From Alphaproteobacteria bacterium (GTDB taxonomy: Bacteria; Pseudomonadota; Alphaproteobacteria; Micavibrionales; Micavibrionaceae): a stretch of DNA of 64,000 nucleotides. Each line of letters begins with the position of its first letter. Position 1 is the stretch's first letter. Position numbers and translations under genes: made by a program. This document shows positions 15,683-22,727 of the stretch, in pieces. The DNA lies in contig JAJFGS010000013.1 in the NCBI GenBank assembly GCA_021775995.1, positions 930,001 to 994,000 on the forward strand. The letters run 5' to 3'. The notes under the pieces were generated by a model. That model did no database searches and was not told the origin of the DNA. It worked only from the letters and a program-made list of their open reading frames with translations.

Positions 15683-16435
15683 CTACACAATAATCGGATT
15701 ATCTTCGCCTAGAGACTTAACCAAATCTGCGACTTCCTGCGTAGATTTCGCCAGCGCAGCCTCATCTATGCCACGCAGCACCAATGTTGTGCCAAATTTT
15801 CCATTTTGATATTTCGGGTATGACCCAATAGAAACCATCGTATATCGGTTTTGAATGTCTGCCAAACCATCGGCAACCTCGCTCTCTGGCAAATTACAAC
15901 TGACAGAGCGTGAAACAACAGGCTTACCACCCACTAAAGTTGGCAGGACGCTATCAAACATCGCCTGCATAATGCGGGGCACGCCCGCCATCACATAAAC
16001 ATTACCAATATGAATACCGGTTGCACCACTTACTGGATTTTCAATCAACGTTGCGCCCTTGGGAATAATCGCCATCTTCTTGCGGCTCTCTGTTATATCC
16101 GCAGGGTCATCATAATAAGCCAGCAATGCGTTAAAGGCTTCTTCGTTTAACTCCAACTCAACACCAAAAGCCTTCGCAACATTTTCTGTTGTCATGTCGT
16201 CATGTGTTGGACCAATACCACCTGTGGTAAAAACATAATCATGAGCAGCACGCATTTCATTGACGGTATCAATAATCGTCTGCCCTTTATCGGGAATAAT
16301 CCGCACCTCGGTTAACCTGACACCGCTTTCATTCAGCTTTTCCGCAATATAAGGCGTATTGGCATCTTTCGTGCGACCAGAAAGTATTTCATCGCCGATA
16401 ATAATAAGCGCCGCCGTATAAATCTCTTTTGCCAT
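15683..16435 (-). CDS. CinA N-terminal (molybdopterin-binding-like) domain protein
   Basis: This is a COG1058-type protein, often annotated competence/damage-inducible protein A; in related enzymes the domain is a nucleotide pyrophosphatase-like (ADP-ribose/NAD-related) MoCF fold. The 250-aa protein opens with AALIIIGDEILSGRTKDANT, has the TTGGIGPTHDDMT motif at about 70-82 and GVPRIMQAMFD near 155. The C-terminal NMN deamidase domain of full CinA is absent, the common alphaproteobacterial form. It is divergent from map, with starts 44 bp apart. Confidence 0.88.
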   Translation of the reverse strand: MAKEIYTAALIIIGDEILSGRTKDANTPYIAEKLNESGVRLTEVRIIPDKGQTIIDTVNEMRAAHDYVFTTGGIGPTHDDMTTENVAKAFGVELELNEEAFNALLAYYDDPADITESRKKMAIIPKGATLIENPVSGATGIHIGNVYVMAGVPRIMQAMFDSVLPTLVGGKPVVSRSVSCNLPESEVADGLADIQNRYTMVSIGSYPKYQNGKFGTTLVLRGIDEAALAKSTQEVADLVKSLGEDNPIIV

Positions 16436-16479
16436 ATTTTATCCTTTAACTTTGCGCTTATATATATAAACTGTCCTCC

Positions 16480-17307
16480 ATGATGACACAAGCCGAAGCC
16501 AATACAGAAAGTAAGTATAACCACAGCGGGATTGAAATCCACACCGAGGCTAATTTTGAATCCATGCGCGCCGCAGGGAAACTTGCCGCGCAAACTTTGG
16601 ATATGATTACCGAGCATGTTCAACCCGGTGTCACCACCGAAGAACTCGACAGGCTCTGCCATCTTTTTATTACCAAGCATGGCGCTGTCCCTGCGCCGCT
16701 TAATTATAAAGGCTTTCCTAAATCTATTTGTACGTCAATCAACCATGTTGTTTGTCACGGCATCCCCGAAGAAAAATCTTTACGCGAAGGCGACATCGTT
16801 AATATTGATGTCACGGTTATTTTAAATGGCTGGCACGGCGATACATCGCGCATGTTTTTTGTTGGCGAAAAAGTTCCCGTCAAGGCACGCAAGCTTTGTG
16901 ATGTCACCTATGATTGTTTAATGGCGGGGATTGATGTTGTGAAACCCGGGGCCACATTGGGTGATGTGGGTCATGCTATTCAATCCATGGCAGAAAAAAA
17001 TCGTTTTTCTGTTGTGCGTGATTTTTGTGGTCACGGTTTAGGGCGTGTATTTCATGCGCCGCCATCCGTTGTTCATTTTGGTGAGCCCAACACGGGCGAA
17101 ATATTAGAGGCTGGTATGTTCTTTACCATTGAGCCAATGATTAACGCAGGAAAATATCACACCAAAATACTTCAAGATGGTTGGACGGCTGTCACCCGTG
17201 ACCGTTCGCTCTCGGCACAGTTTGAACATTCCCTCGCTGTCACCGAGACAGGATTTGAAATTTTTACACTCTCACCGAAGGGGTTTACAAAACCGCCTTA
17301 CAAATAA
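16480..17307 (+). CDS. map: Type I methionine aminopeptidase
   Basis: This enzyme removes the initiator methionine from nascent proteins in the cytoplasm. 275 aa; an ATG one codon downstream is equally possible. The five metal ligands are visible in order: two aspartates in VNIDVTVILNGWHGDTSR, the His in CGHGLGRVFH, Glu in IEPMINAG, and Glu in QFEHSLAVTE. The His of HVVCHGIP in the substrate pocket is also present. The length fits type Ia enzymes with a short N-terminal extension. The gene is followed after 4 bp by a 21-bp tandem repeat. Confidence 0.96.
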   Translation: MMTQAEANTESKYNHSGIEIHTEANFESMRAAGKLAAQTLDMITEHVQPGVTTEELDRLCHLFITKHGAVPAPLNYKGFPKSICTSINHVVCHGIPEEKSLREGDIVNIDVTVILNGWHGDTSRMFFVGEKVPVKARKLCDVTYDCLMAGIDVVKPGATLGDVGHAIQSMAEKNRFSVVRDFCGHGLGRVFHAPPSVVHFGEPNTGEILEAGMFFTIEPMINAGKYHTKILQDGWTAVTRDRSLSAQFEHSLAVTETGFEIFTLSPKGFTKPPYK

Positions 17308-17311
17308 TGAT

Positions 17312-17424
17312 TAGTCATACCCGCACCTTATATAGTCATACCCGCACCCTACATAGTCATACCCGCACCCTATATAGTCATACCCACACCCTATATAGTC
17401 ATACCCGCGCAGGCGGGTATCCGG
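17312..17424. repeat. 21-bp tandem repeat (five units) ending in a palindrome
   Basis: Units start with TAGTCATACCC at 17312, 17333, 17354, 17375 and 17396, exactly 21 bp apart, most reading TAGTCATACCCGCACCCTA. The last unit runs into the palindrome ACCCGCGCAGGCGGGT (17403-17418). This looks like the left half of a REP-type element amplified in tandem. It fills the gap between map and the GIY-YIG gene. There are no unique spacers, so it is not CRISPR. Confidence 0.9.
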
Positions 17425-17428
17425 CAAG

Positions 17429-17731
17429 ATGACAAAAGAAAATAAGAAATTTTACGTTTATATTTTAGCAAAAGAACGGAACAGTACATTTTATGTTGGC
17501 ATAACTTCGAATTTGCCAAAGCGGATATGGGAACATAAGAATGAAGTTGCTGATGGCTTTACGAAGAAATATTCTATAAAGAAATTAGTATATTATGAAA
17601 TCTTCGATGATCCTGAAAATGCAATAATACGCGAAAAACGCTTGAAAAAATGGAATCGTCCATGGAAGATGCGCATTATAGAAGAAATGAACCCCAACTG
17701 GGATGACTTATATGAAAAAATCTGCGCGTGA
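17429..17731 (+). CDS. Stand-alone GIY-YIG nuclease-like protein
   Basis: A 100-aa protein consisting of one GIY-YIG domain: FYVYILAKERNSTFYVGITSNLPKRIWEHKNE, the Y-V-Y...Y-V-G-I core with Arg in KRIWEH, then REKRLKKWNRPWKMRIIEEMNPNWDDLYEKI typical of the UPF0213-like/YhbQ-like single-domain group. These proteins often occur as scattered copies beside short palindromic repeats, and here repeats flank it on both sides (17312-17424 and 17739-17767). Function unknown; a role in nicking DNA is inferred from the fold only. Confidence 0.88.
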   Translation: MTKENKKFYVYILAKERNSTFYVGITSNLPKRIWEHKNEVADGFTKKYSIKKLVYYEIFDDPENAIIREKRLKKWNRPWKMRIIEEMNPNWDDLYEKICA

Positions 17732-17738
17732 TACAAAT

Positions 17739-17767
17739 AGCCAGACCCCCGCCGTCGCGGGGGTGAC
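17739..17767 (+). repeat. REP-like palindromic repeat at radC 5' end
   Basis: A 29-bp unit centred on ACCCCCGCCGTCGCGGGGGT. Its reverse complement recurs at 19372-19400 with one mismatch. It is followed by two degenerate copies of GTGACAGATAAT. The unit lies upstream of the preferred radC start, but inside the reading frame if the longer start at 17703 is used. Confidence 0.85.
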
Positions 17768-17813
17768 AGATAATACTACGGAGGTGACAGATAATGCTAC
17801 GGGGATAACAGAT

Positions 17814-18509
17814 ATGTCAGCAACGATAACAAAAAAAGACAAACCCCATTACACAGGTCATCGTGATCGCTTGAGAGAACGCTTTCTTGATGCCCCTGAC
17901 TCTCTACCAGATTACGAGCTGCTGGAAATTCTTCTTTTCATGGCGATACCCCGCAAAGATGTCAAACCCATTGCCAAACAACTGATTGATCGTTTTAAAA
18001 ATATCAATGGCGTGCTGAACGCCTCCTTGAATGATCTAGAAGGCGTTGACGGCATCAGCCACAATAGCGCCATCGCCATTCGCGCCATTCGCGCCGCAGG
18101 ACTTCGCCTGCTCAAACAAAATATCATGGGTCGCCCCATCCTCAACAGTTGGCAACGGCTGATTGAATATGTAGAGGCGGCAATGGCGAATGAAAATAAT
18201 GAACATTTCCGCATTATCTTTTTGAACAAAAAGAACGAGGTCATGGCTGATGAAGTGCAACAAACCGGCACTGTCGATCACACCCCCGCCTACCCGCGTG
18301 AAATTATGAAGCGTAGTTTAGAACTTGGCGCCACCGCGCTCATATTGGTGCATAACCACCCCAGCGGTGATGCCACACCATCGGATGCCGATGTCACACT
18401 GACCAAACAAATCATTGCCGCCGCCAAACCCTTTGATATCATGATCCATGACCACCTCATCATCAGCCGTAACGGCACGCAAAGCTTCAAGAATTTAGGA
18501 TTGATTTGA
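17814..18509 (+). CDS. radC: RadC-family JAB-domain protein
   Basis: RadC proteins are JAMM-type metalloproteins of unsettled role, formerly linked to DNA repair. From the ATG at 17814 the protein is 231 aa, the usual length; the frame is also open from 17703, which would add 37 residues encoded by repeat DNA (SQTPAVAGVTDN...). Visible parts: HRDRLRERFLDAPDSLPDYELLEILL, the helix-hairpin-helix NLEGVDGI-like segment (LNDLEGVDGISHNSAIAIRAI), and the RadC/JAMM site LVHNHPSGDATPSDAD with its upstream Glu in NKKNEVMADEVQQTG. It is followed by an AT-rich orphan gene starting 3 bp downstream. Confidence 0.93.
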   Translation: MSATITKKDKPHYTGHRDRLRERFLDAPDSLPDYELLEILLFMAIPRKDVKPIAKQLIDRFKNINGVLNASLNDLEGVDGISHNSAIAIRAIRAAGLRLLKQNIMGRPILNSWQRLIEYVEAAMANENNEHFRIIFLNKKNEVMADEVQQTGTVDHTPAYPREIMKRSLELGATALILVHNHPSGDATPSDADVTLTKQIIAAAKPFDIMIHDHLIISRNGTQSFKNLGLI

Positions 18510-18511
18510 AA

Positions 18512-19105
18512 ATGTTTAAATACCTATTGAATAATCCCTATGATTTATATTTAGTAGAAATTGAAACTAATTGTTTAATAATAAAAAAAGCTTATAAAAC
18601 CTTAATAAACCAACACCTATATTACACTGACCCAAGATGCAAAACTACCGACTATACCTGCTCTCCTATAGAACTACTAGCTAGTATAAATTTATTTATT
18701 AACTCCACCAGCATAATCAAAAAAATATTTTTTCCTGTCCCTGATAAAAACACAGAAAACAAAGATTTTACAGTTTATAGGGGGAAAAAATTACTAAATT
18801 TTTTTTCAAATCCACAATTAACTCACCTAAGAAAGGTCAAAGTTAGAAATTCCTATGAACACATAGATGATCGTTTTGATAATATTTTTCAAAATCACAA
18901 TAATAAAAAGTTAGTACTTTATGATTGCACAAAAAATTCAAATACAGAAGATGAATTAGTTATAAAAAAGTTCCACCCAGTAGAGTTCACAATATCTTTA
19001 GAACATCGTCATGAAGAAATAAATGTTAAAAAACTATATGAAGAAATTTCTTTAATTGAACAAAATATTGAAATAGCAAGAAAGGCTATTAATCAAAATA
19101 AATGA
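18512..19105 (+). CDS. AT-rich orphan protein, unknown
   Basis: 197 aa from the ATG at 18512. Helix-rich with a central segment LRKVKVRNSYEHIDDRFDNIF, where R-N-x-x-E-H-x-D-x-R resembles a motif seen in HEPN-like helical proteins, though I would not name a family on this alone. The rest (ETNCLIIKKAYKTLINQHLYYTDPRCK, ELVIKKFHPVEFTISLEHRHEEINV) is not recognised. Codon usage is far more AT-rich than radC just upstream, and a large palindromic element begins 4 bp downstream, both suggesting an acquired gene. Confidence 0.6.
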   Translation: MFKYLLNNPYDLYLVEIETNCLIIKKAYKTLINQHLYYTDPRCKTTDYTCSPIELLASINLFINSTSIIKKIFFPVPDKNTENKDFTVYRGKKLLNFFSNPQLTHLRKVKVRNSYEHIDDRFDNIFQNHNNKKLVLYDCTKNSNTEDELVIKKFHPVEFTISLEHRHEEINVKKLYEEISLIEQNIEIARKAINQNK

Positions 19106-19108
19106 TAT

Positions 19109-19273
19109 CGTCATTGCGAGGAAGGCGAAAGCCTGACGCGGCAATCCAAAAAGGCGTAACCCCGTATTCATTACGGGGTCTCTTCACGCCCTGCAATAGG
19201 CCCCGCAACAAGTGCGGGGTTACAGTAAAAAATCTGGATTGCTTCGCCCAAATAAATTTACGCTCGCAATGAC
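19109..19273. repeat. Palindromic interspersed element with a second palindrome nested inside
   Basis: The outer arms read CGTCATTGCGAGGA at the left and CGCTCGCAATGAC at the right, with inner GCGGCAATCC/GGATTGCTTCG. The same outer element occurs at 52899-52986. Inside this copy an unrelated inverted repeat, GTAACCCCG (19156-19164) with CGGGGTTAC (19215-19223), has been inserted. It follows the orphan gene immediately and may act as its terminator. Confidence 0.88.
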
Positions 19274-19371
19274 AAGTAATGGGTACTCCACCGTCACCTT
19301 CCCACCTCGTCACCCCTCACCCAACAACGTCACCTTCGCCTTTCCACCTCGTCACCCCCACCCGCCCCAAC
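19274..19371. repeat. Degenerate CGTCACC tandem stretch
   Basis: C-rich DNA with repeated GTCACC and CCACCTCGTCACC units between two palindromic elements. It probably arose from decayed REP half-units. Open frames running through it are repeats of Pro/His/Thr without protein character and are not called as genes. Confidence 0.6.
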
Positions 19372-19436
19372 GTCACCCCCGCGAAGGCGGGGGTCTGGCT
19401 TTTTATTTTTCCAGATGCCCGCCTACGCGGGCATGA
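19372..19436. repeat. Head-to-head pair of REP-like palindromes
   Basis: Unit one at 19372-19400 (GTCACCCCCGCGAAGGCGGG and following) and unit two at 19411-19436 (CCAGATGCCCGCCTACGCGG and following) face each other across a TTTTATTTTT spacer, the layout of a BIME. Unit one is the reverse complement of the radC-leader repeat at 17739-17767 with one mismatch. Confidence 0.85.
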
Positions 19437-19592
19437 CAATAGAGAGGAAACAAGCATGACAATAAAAAAGAGAATCGTCGCGCTCTTTGTGTGTCTTCGC
19501 GTCCTTTGCGTTAAAATGAAGAGATCCCCGCACTCAATAAAATACTGGGCAGGGATGACAGTATAACCTTTTCATGCTATACTCGTTCCACT

Positions 19593-19680
19593 GTCCGCGA
19601 GACACCGCCCTTCCGTTTACGGATATGGCGGCCTCATAAAAAAGCGGCATGGCTTGGCGGGAGACATCGTCACGCAGGAC
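19593..19680 (+). ncRNA. Candidate structured RNA in the long purB leader
   Basis: The stretch can fold as a closed multibranch structure. GTCCGCG (19593-19599) pairs with CGC-A-GGAC (19673-19680); CCGCC (19605-19609) pairs with GGCGG (19656-19660); TCCG-TTTA-CGGA (19612-19623) is a hairpin; GCC/GGC pairing is possible around CTCATAAAAAAGC. TATACT at 19579-19584 is a plausible -10 box just upstream. I do not recognise a known riboswitch or RNA family. It could also be debris of the neighbouring repeats. Confidence 0.35.
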
Positions 19681-19741
19681 GAAGCCAGACGAACTCCTCT
19701 TCACCCCCTTGTCATTATGAAAATAAGGCAGGCGGGTGCTA

Positions 19742-19752
19742 CCCCCCCCCCC
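19742..19752. repeat. C11 homopolymer tract
   Basis: Eleven consecutive C residues in the non-coding DNA upstream of purB. Such tracts can be length-variable or be sequencing/assembly artefacts; it interrupts no gene here. Confidence 0.85.
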
Positions 19753-19918
19753 TCAAATTTCCAGCGAGCAAACTGAAGATGGAGTGTTTTTGTAAACTCT
19801 TTCAATAGGTTACAGAGCAGGAAATCGCTGAAAAACTAATCATTTATGGTGTCATTATAGTGTCGGGGGCTGGTATATTGGGCAAAGCGGTGCTAAAACA
19901 CTCTTTGAATAAGAAAAA

Positions 19919-19958
19919 GCCCTCATGCGCGCCCATCAATTTATTTGGTGCGAGGAGG
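19919..19958 (+). promoter_or_regulatory. Hairpin motif upstream of purB shared with RNA near sucD
   Basis: GCCCTCATGCGC at 19919-19930 and TTTATTTGGTGCGAGGAGG ending at 19958 form a hairpin (CCCTC..GCGC against GTGC-GAG-GAGG). Nearly the same 40 nt occurs on the minus strand at 62050-62090. It ends 34 bp before the purB start, too far for its GAGGAGG to be the purB ribosome binding site. A cis-acting control element or the start of a small RNA is possible. Confidence 0.5.
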
Positions 19959-19992
19959 TTGCTAATCCATCAACCTAAAGAGTAATTAGAAC

Positions 19993-21300
19993 ATGATCCC
20001 CAGATATACCCGCCCCGAAATGGCCGCCATATTCGAGCCAGAAAATCGCTTCAAAATCTGGTTAGAAATTGAAACGCTGGCTTGTGAAAAAATGGCGGAA
20101 CTGGGTGTTATTCCTGAGGCGTGCCCGAAAGCGTTACGCGAAAAAGGTGGGTTTGATGTGAAGCGCATTGATGAGATCGAGCTTGAGGTCAAACATGACG
20201 TCATCGCTTTCTTGACCAGCGTCGCCGAGCATATTGATGATCCCGATGCGTCACGTTATGTGCATCAAGGGATGACCAGCTCCGATGTTGTCGATACATG
20301 TTTTGCCTATCAACTGACGCAGGCGGCGGATATTTTGCTTGGTGATTTAGATAAGCTTTTAGCGGCACTCAAAAAACGGATTGAGGAACATAAAAATACC
20401 TTATGTATCGGGCGCTCTCACGGTATTCATGGCGAGCCAACAACTTTTGGCTTAAAGCTCGCAGGGCATTATGCCGCTTTTAAACGGGCGAAACAAAGGC
20501 TAACGGCGGCGCGCGAGGAGATTGCAGTTTGTACAATTTCTGGTGCGGTGGGAACTTATGCGACCATTAATCCGCAAGTCGAGGAATATGTTGCGGCACG
20601 TTTGGGTCTTCGTCCCGAGACTGTCGCCACGCAAGTCATTCCCCGTGATCGTCATGCAACTTTCTTTTGCACGCTCGGTGTTATTGCGAGCTCTATCGAA
20701 AACTTTTCCATTGAGATACGCCACCTGCAAAGAACTGAAGTGCGCGAAGCTGAAGAATTTTTCTCTAAAAATCAAAAAGGTTCTTCTGCGATGCCGCATA
20801 AGCGCAATCCAATCTCCACCGAAAATCTCACTGGCTTGGCACGTGTTATTCGCGCAACAGTAACGCCAGCCTTGGAGAATGTCGCTCTCTGGCATGAACG
20901 TGATATCTCTCATTCCTCTGTCGAGCGTAACATTGGTCCTGACGCAACTGTGACATTAGACTTTGCGCTTCACCGCCTGACCAACGTTGTTGAAAATTTA
21001 ATTGTCTATCCAGAAACAATGATGGAGAACTTAGAGAAAATGGGGGGCTTGGTTTTCTCCCAACGTGTTCTCCTCGCCCTCACCCAAGCAGGAATTTCTC
21101 GTGAAGATGCCTACCGCATTGTCCAACGTAATGCGATGAAAGTTTGGGAGAGCAAGGCCCAGACAACTTTGTTAGACGCACTTGTAACCGATGAGGACGT
21201 CACTGCGAAACTATCTGAGGGCGACCTAAAGGCAATTTTTGATTATAAAGCCTACACACGTCATATTGAGTCAATTATTCACAGAGCATTAAACTCTTAA
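19993..21300 (+). CDS. purB: Adenylosuccinate lyase
   Basis: PurB catalyses two steps of purine synthesis: cleavage of SAICAR to AICAR and of adenylosuccinate to AMP, releasing fumarate. 435 aa, matching the short bacterial form. Visible motifs: MIPRYTRPEMAAIFEPENRF at the N-terminus, HQGMTSSDVVDTC (substrate loop), GRSHGIHGEPTTFG with the catalytic His, and the family signature SSAMPHKRNPI at about 263-273 containing the catalytic Ser. The leader is unusually long (about 430 bp from the preceding repeat) and holds two candidate RNA structures. The gene is followed by bacterioferritin in the same direction. Confidence 0.97.
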   Translation: MIPRYTRPEMAAIFEPENRFKIWLEIETLACEKMAELGVIPEACPKALREKGGFDVKRIDEIELEVKHDVIAFLTSVAEHIDDPDASRYVHQGMTSSDVVDTCFAYQLTQAADILLGDLDKLLAALKKRIEEHKNTLCIGRSHGIHGEPTTFGLKLAGHYAAFKRAKQRLTAAREEIAVCTISGAVGTYATINPQVEEYVAARLGLRPETVATQVIPRDRHATFFCTLGVIASSIENFSIEIRHLQRTEVREAEEFFSKNQKGSSAMPHKRNPISTENLTGLARVIRATVTPALENVALWHERDISHSSVERNIGPDATVTLDFALHRLTNVVENLIVYPETMMENLEKMGGLVFSQRVLLALTQAGISREDAYRIVQRNAMKVWESKAQTTLLDALVTDEDVTAKLSEGDLKAIFDYKAYTRHIESIIHRALNS

Positions 21301-21331
21301 AAACAAGTATTCTTAGAAGGAGAACAACATC

Positions 21332-21814
21332 ATGAAGGGCGACAAAGAAGTCATCAAACATTTAAACAATGCATTGAAAGGCGAACTTACCGCAATCAAT
21401 CAATATTTCTTGCATGCCAAAATGCTAGAAGACTGGGGCATCACAAAACTTGCCAAGCATGAAAAAGCTGAATCCATTGAAGAAATGGTTCATGCTGAAA
21501 AAATTATTGATCGTATTCTTCTCCTTGAAGGCCTACCAAATTTGCAAGATCTTGGTAAAATTAAAATTGGTCAAAATGTCAAAGAAGTTATCGAATGCGA
21601 TATGATTTTAGAAAAAGGCGGTATTGAAGATTATCGCGTAGGCATTAAGTCTGCTGAAGCCGCCAGCGATTATGTTACTGCTGATTTATTCAAAGCTATA
21701 TTGGCGGAAGAAGAAGAACATTTAGATCATCAAGAAACACAGCTTCAAATGATCGAAGATATGGGCATTGAAAACTTCATCGCCCTGAACTCTGACGGCG
21801 AAGGTGCTGAATAG
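21332..21814 (+). CDS. bfr: Bacterioferritin
   Basis: Bacterioferritin stores iron as a haem-containing 24-mer and oxidises Fe(II) at a di-iron centre. The 160-aa protein has every ferroxidase ligand at canonical positions: Glu18, Glu51, His54, Glu94, Glu127 and His130. The haem ligand Met52 is also present, so this is a haem-binding Bfr and not a plain ferritin. The ribosome binding site AGAAGGAG is strong. It is followed after 9 bp by a conserved unknown gene and then by a Bfd-like ferredoxin, an iron-homeostasis cluster. Confidence 0.97.
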   Translation: MKGDKEVIKHLNNALKGELTAINQYFLHAKMLEDWGITKLAKHEKAESIEEMVHAEKIIDRILLLEGLPNLQDLGKIKIGQNVKEVIECDMILEKGGIEDYRVGIKSAEAASDYVTADLFKAILAEEEEHLDHQETQLQMIEDMGIENFIALNSDGEGAE

Positions 21815-21823
21815 GTACTAGAA

Positions 21824-22336
21824 ATGGCAGTTAAAATAGGCACAGTCGTTCATGTTAATGACTTAATGCAAACTGCTTATTCTTACGAATTATCTGCACC
21901 AATGGGGAAAGAATTTGATCCCAGTTTTACACCAGCGTTTTCACCAAAAGAAATGCTTGAATATGGTGTATTCGAAGGAAAATATTGCAATGATTGCCGT
22001 GATGAATTTCCCAAAAATTGGTTTACCAAAGCAAAGTTAAGCGACGCACCAGCCCCTTCCGTTAATTGCTTTGGTATTAAAAGCCGGCAGTCCTTACAAG
22101 TATGGCAGGACAAGGGATGGATTATCTCCCCTGACCCACGTGGTTGGTTTCAATGGTACTGTCGTTATTATATGGGACGTCGTATACCCGATGTGGACAG
22201 CAAACAAATCAAACGTTGGCGTGCCTTTACACGACATTTAGCTCAAGTAAAAATAGGCTGCGACCCTTTAGATTTTAACTGTCGTCCACGACAACGCCAA
22301 GGACTGCTACAATGGTCATATGACCCTTTTATTTAA
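21824..22336 (+). CDS. Conserved hypothetical protein downstream of bfr
   Basis: A 170-aa soluble protein rich in Trp, Tyr and Cys. Notable segments: KYCNDCRDEFPKNWFTKAKLS (Cys pair), DKGWIISPDPRGWFQWYCRYYMGRR, and HLAQVKIGCDPLDFNCRPRQRQGLLQWSYDP. This pattern is familiar from widespread conserved hypothetical proteins in bacteria and some eukaryotes but has no function I can name. It is almost certainly co-transcribed with bfr (9-bp gap). A metal-related role is suggested only by its neighbours. Confidence 0.75.
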   Translation: MAVKIGTVVHVNDLMQTAYSYELSAPMGKEFDPSFTPAFSPKEMLEYGVFEGKYCNDCRDEFPKNWFTKAKLSDAPAPSVNCFGIKSRQSLQVWQDKGWIISPDPRGWFQWYCRYYMGRRIPDVDSKQIKRWRAFTRHLAQVKIGCDPLDFNCRPRQRQGLLQWSYDPFI

Positions 22337-22352
22337 AACTGTTAAAATCTAC

Positions 22353-22369
22353 TTGAGAATTATTCTTAA
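22353..22369. promoter_or_regulatory. Iron-type operator (Irr/Fur-like inverted repeat)
   Basis: TTGAGAATTATTCTTAA is a 17-bp inverted repeat with a single asymmetric pair, very close to the alphaproteobacterial Irr box (TTTAGAA-N3-TTCTAAA type) and also to Fur-like sites. It lies 70 bp upstream of the Bfd-like gene, where a promoter is expected. A second palindrome, AGATATAGAGA with TCTCTTATATCT, follows at 22386-22411. Confidence 0.55.
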
Positions 22370-22439
22370 TTGCACTAGATTCAAAAGATATAGAGAATCT
22401 CTCTTATATCTAAATAACCTGAGCTGGAACTACTAAATT

Positions 22440-22640
22440 ATGTATATCTGCATGTGCAATCCCTTTACCGACAAAGACCTTGATGGTGCGCTAAAGAATG
22501 ATTCCGTAAAGAAAAAAACCTCTGCCGTATACAAAGCTTGCTCTGGCGGCGTTAAGCCTTGCTGTGGAACCTGTATCTGTGAAATACGTGAGCGTATAGA
22601 TACTCATAACACCGAAGCTCCTGTAATAGCGGCTGAATAA
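22440..22640 (+). CDS. bfd: Bacterioferritin-associated ferredoxin-like [2Fe-2S] protein
   Basis: Bfd reduces the haem of bacterioferritin to release stored iron. The 66-aa protein has the four [2Fe-2S] ligands in Bfd arrangement: C-x-C at residues 4 and 6 (MYICMCN) and C-x-x-C in KPCCGTC. The N-terminus closely follows E. coli Bfd (MYVCLCN). Its placement two genes after bfr, and an iron-type operator in its promoter, support the role. The extra cysteines (CSGGVKPCC, TCIC) could confuse exact ligand choice. Confidence 0.88.
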   Translation: MYICMCNPFTDKDLDGALKNDSVKKKTSAVYKACSGGVKPCCGTCICEIRERIDTHNTEAPVIAAE

Positions 22641-22727
22641 CTTAAAATATTAACTTATACTTGCCTTGTAATTGCCCAATTACTGTGGCAATTTTGGTAC
22701 CTATTCAATCTTTTAAGAGGATTAACT

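Noticed and set aside
17312-17424. Possible CRISPR array
   Set aside because: The units are directly adjacent (21-bp tandem), with no spacers and no cas genes nearby.
19212-19566. Two open frames across the repeat cluster
   Set aside because: They are translations of GTCACC repeats and REP palindromes (Pro/His/Thr-rich), not genes.
19593-19680. Selenocysteine or other tRNA, SRP RNA, RNase P
   Set aside because: No T-arm GGTTC, no CCA, no SRP GGAA/GCAGCC core, no RNase P conserved regions.
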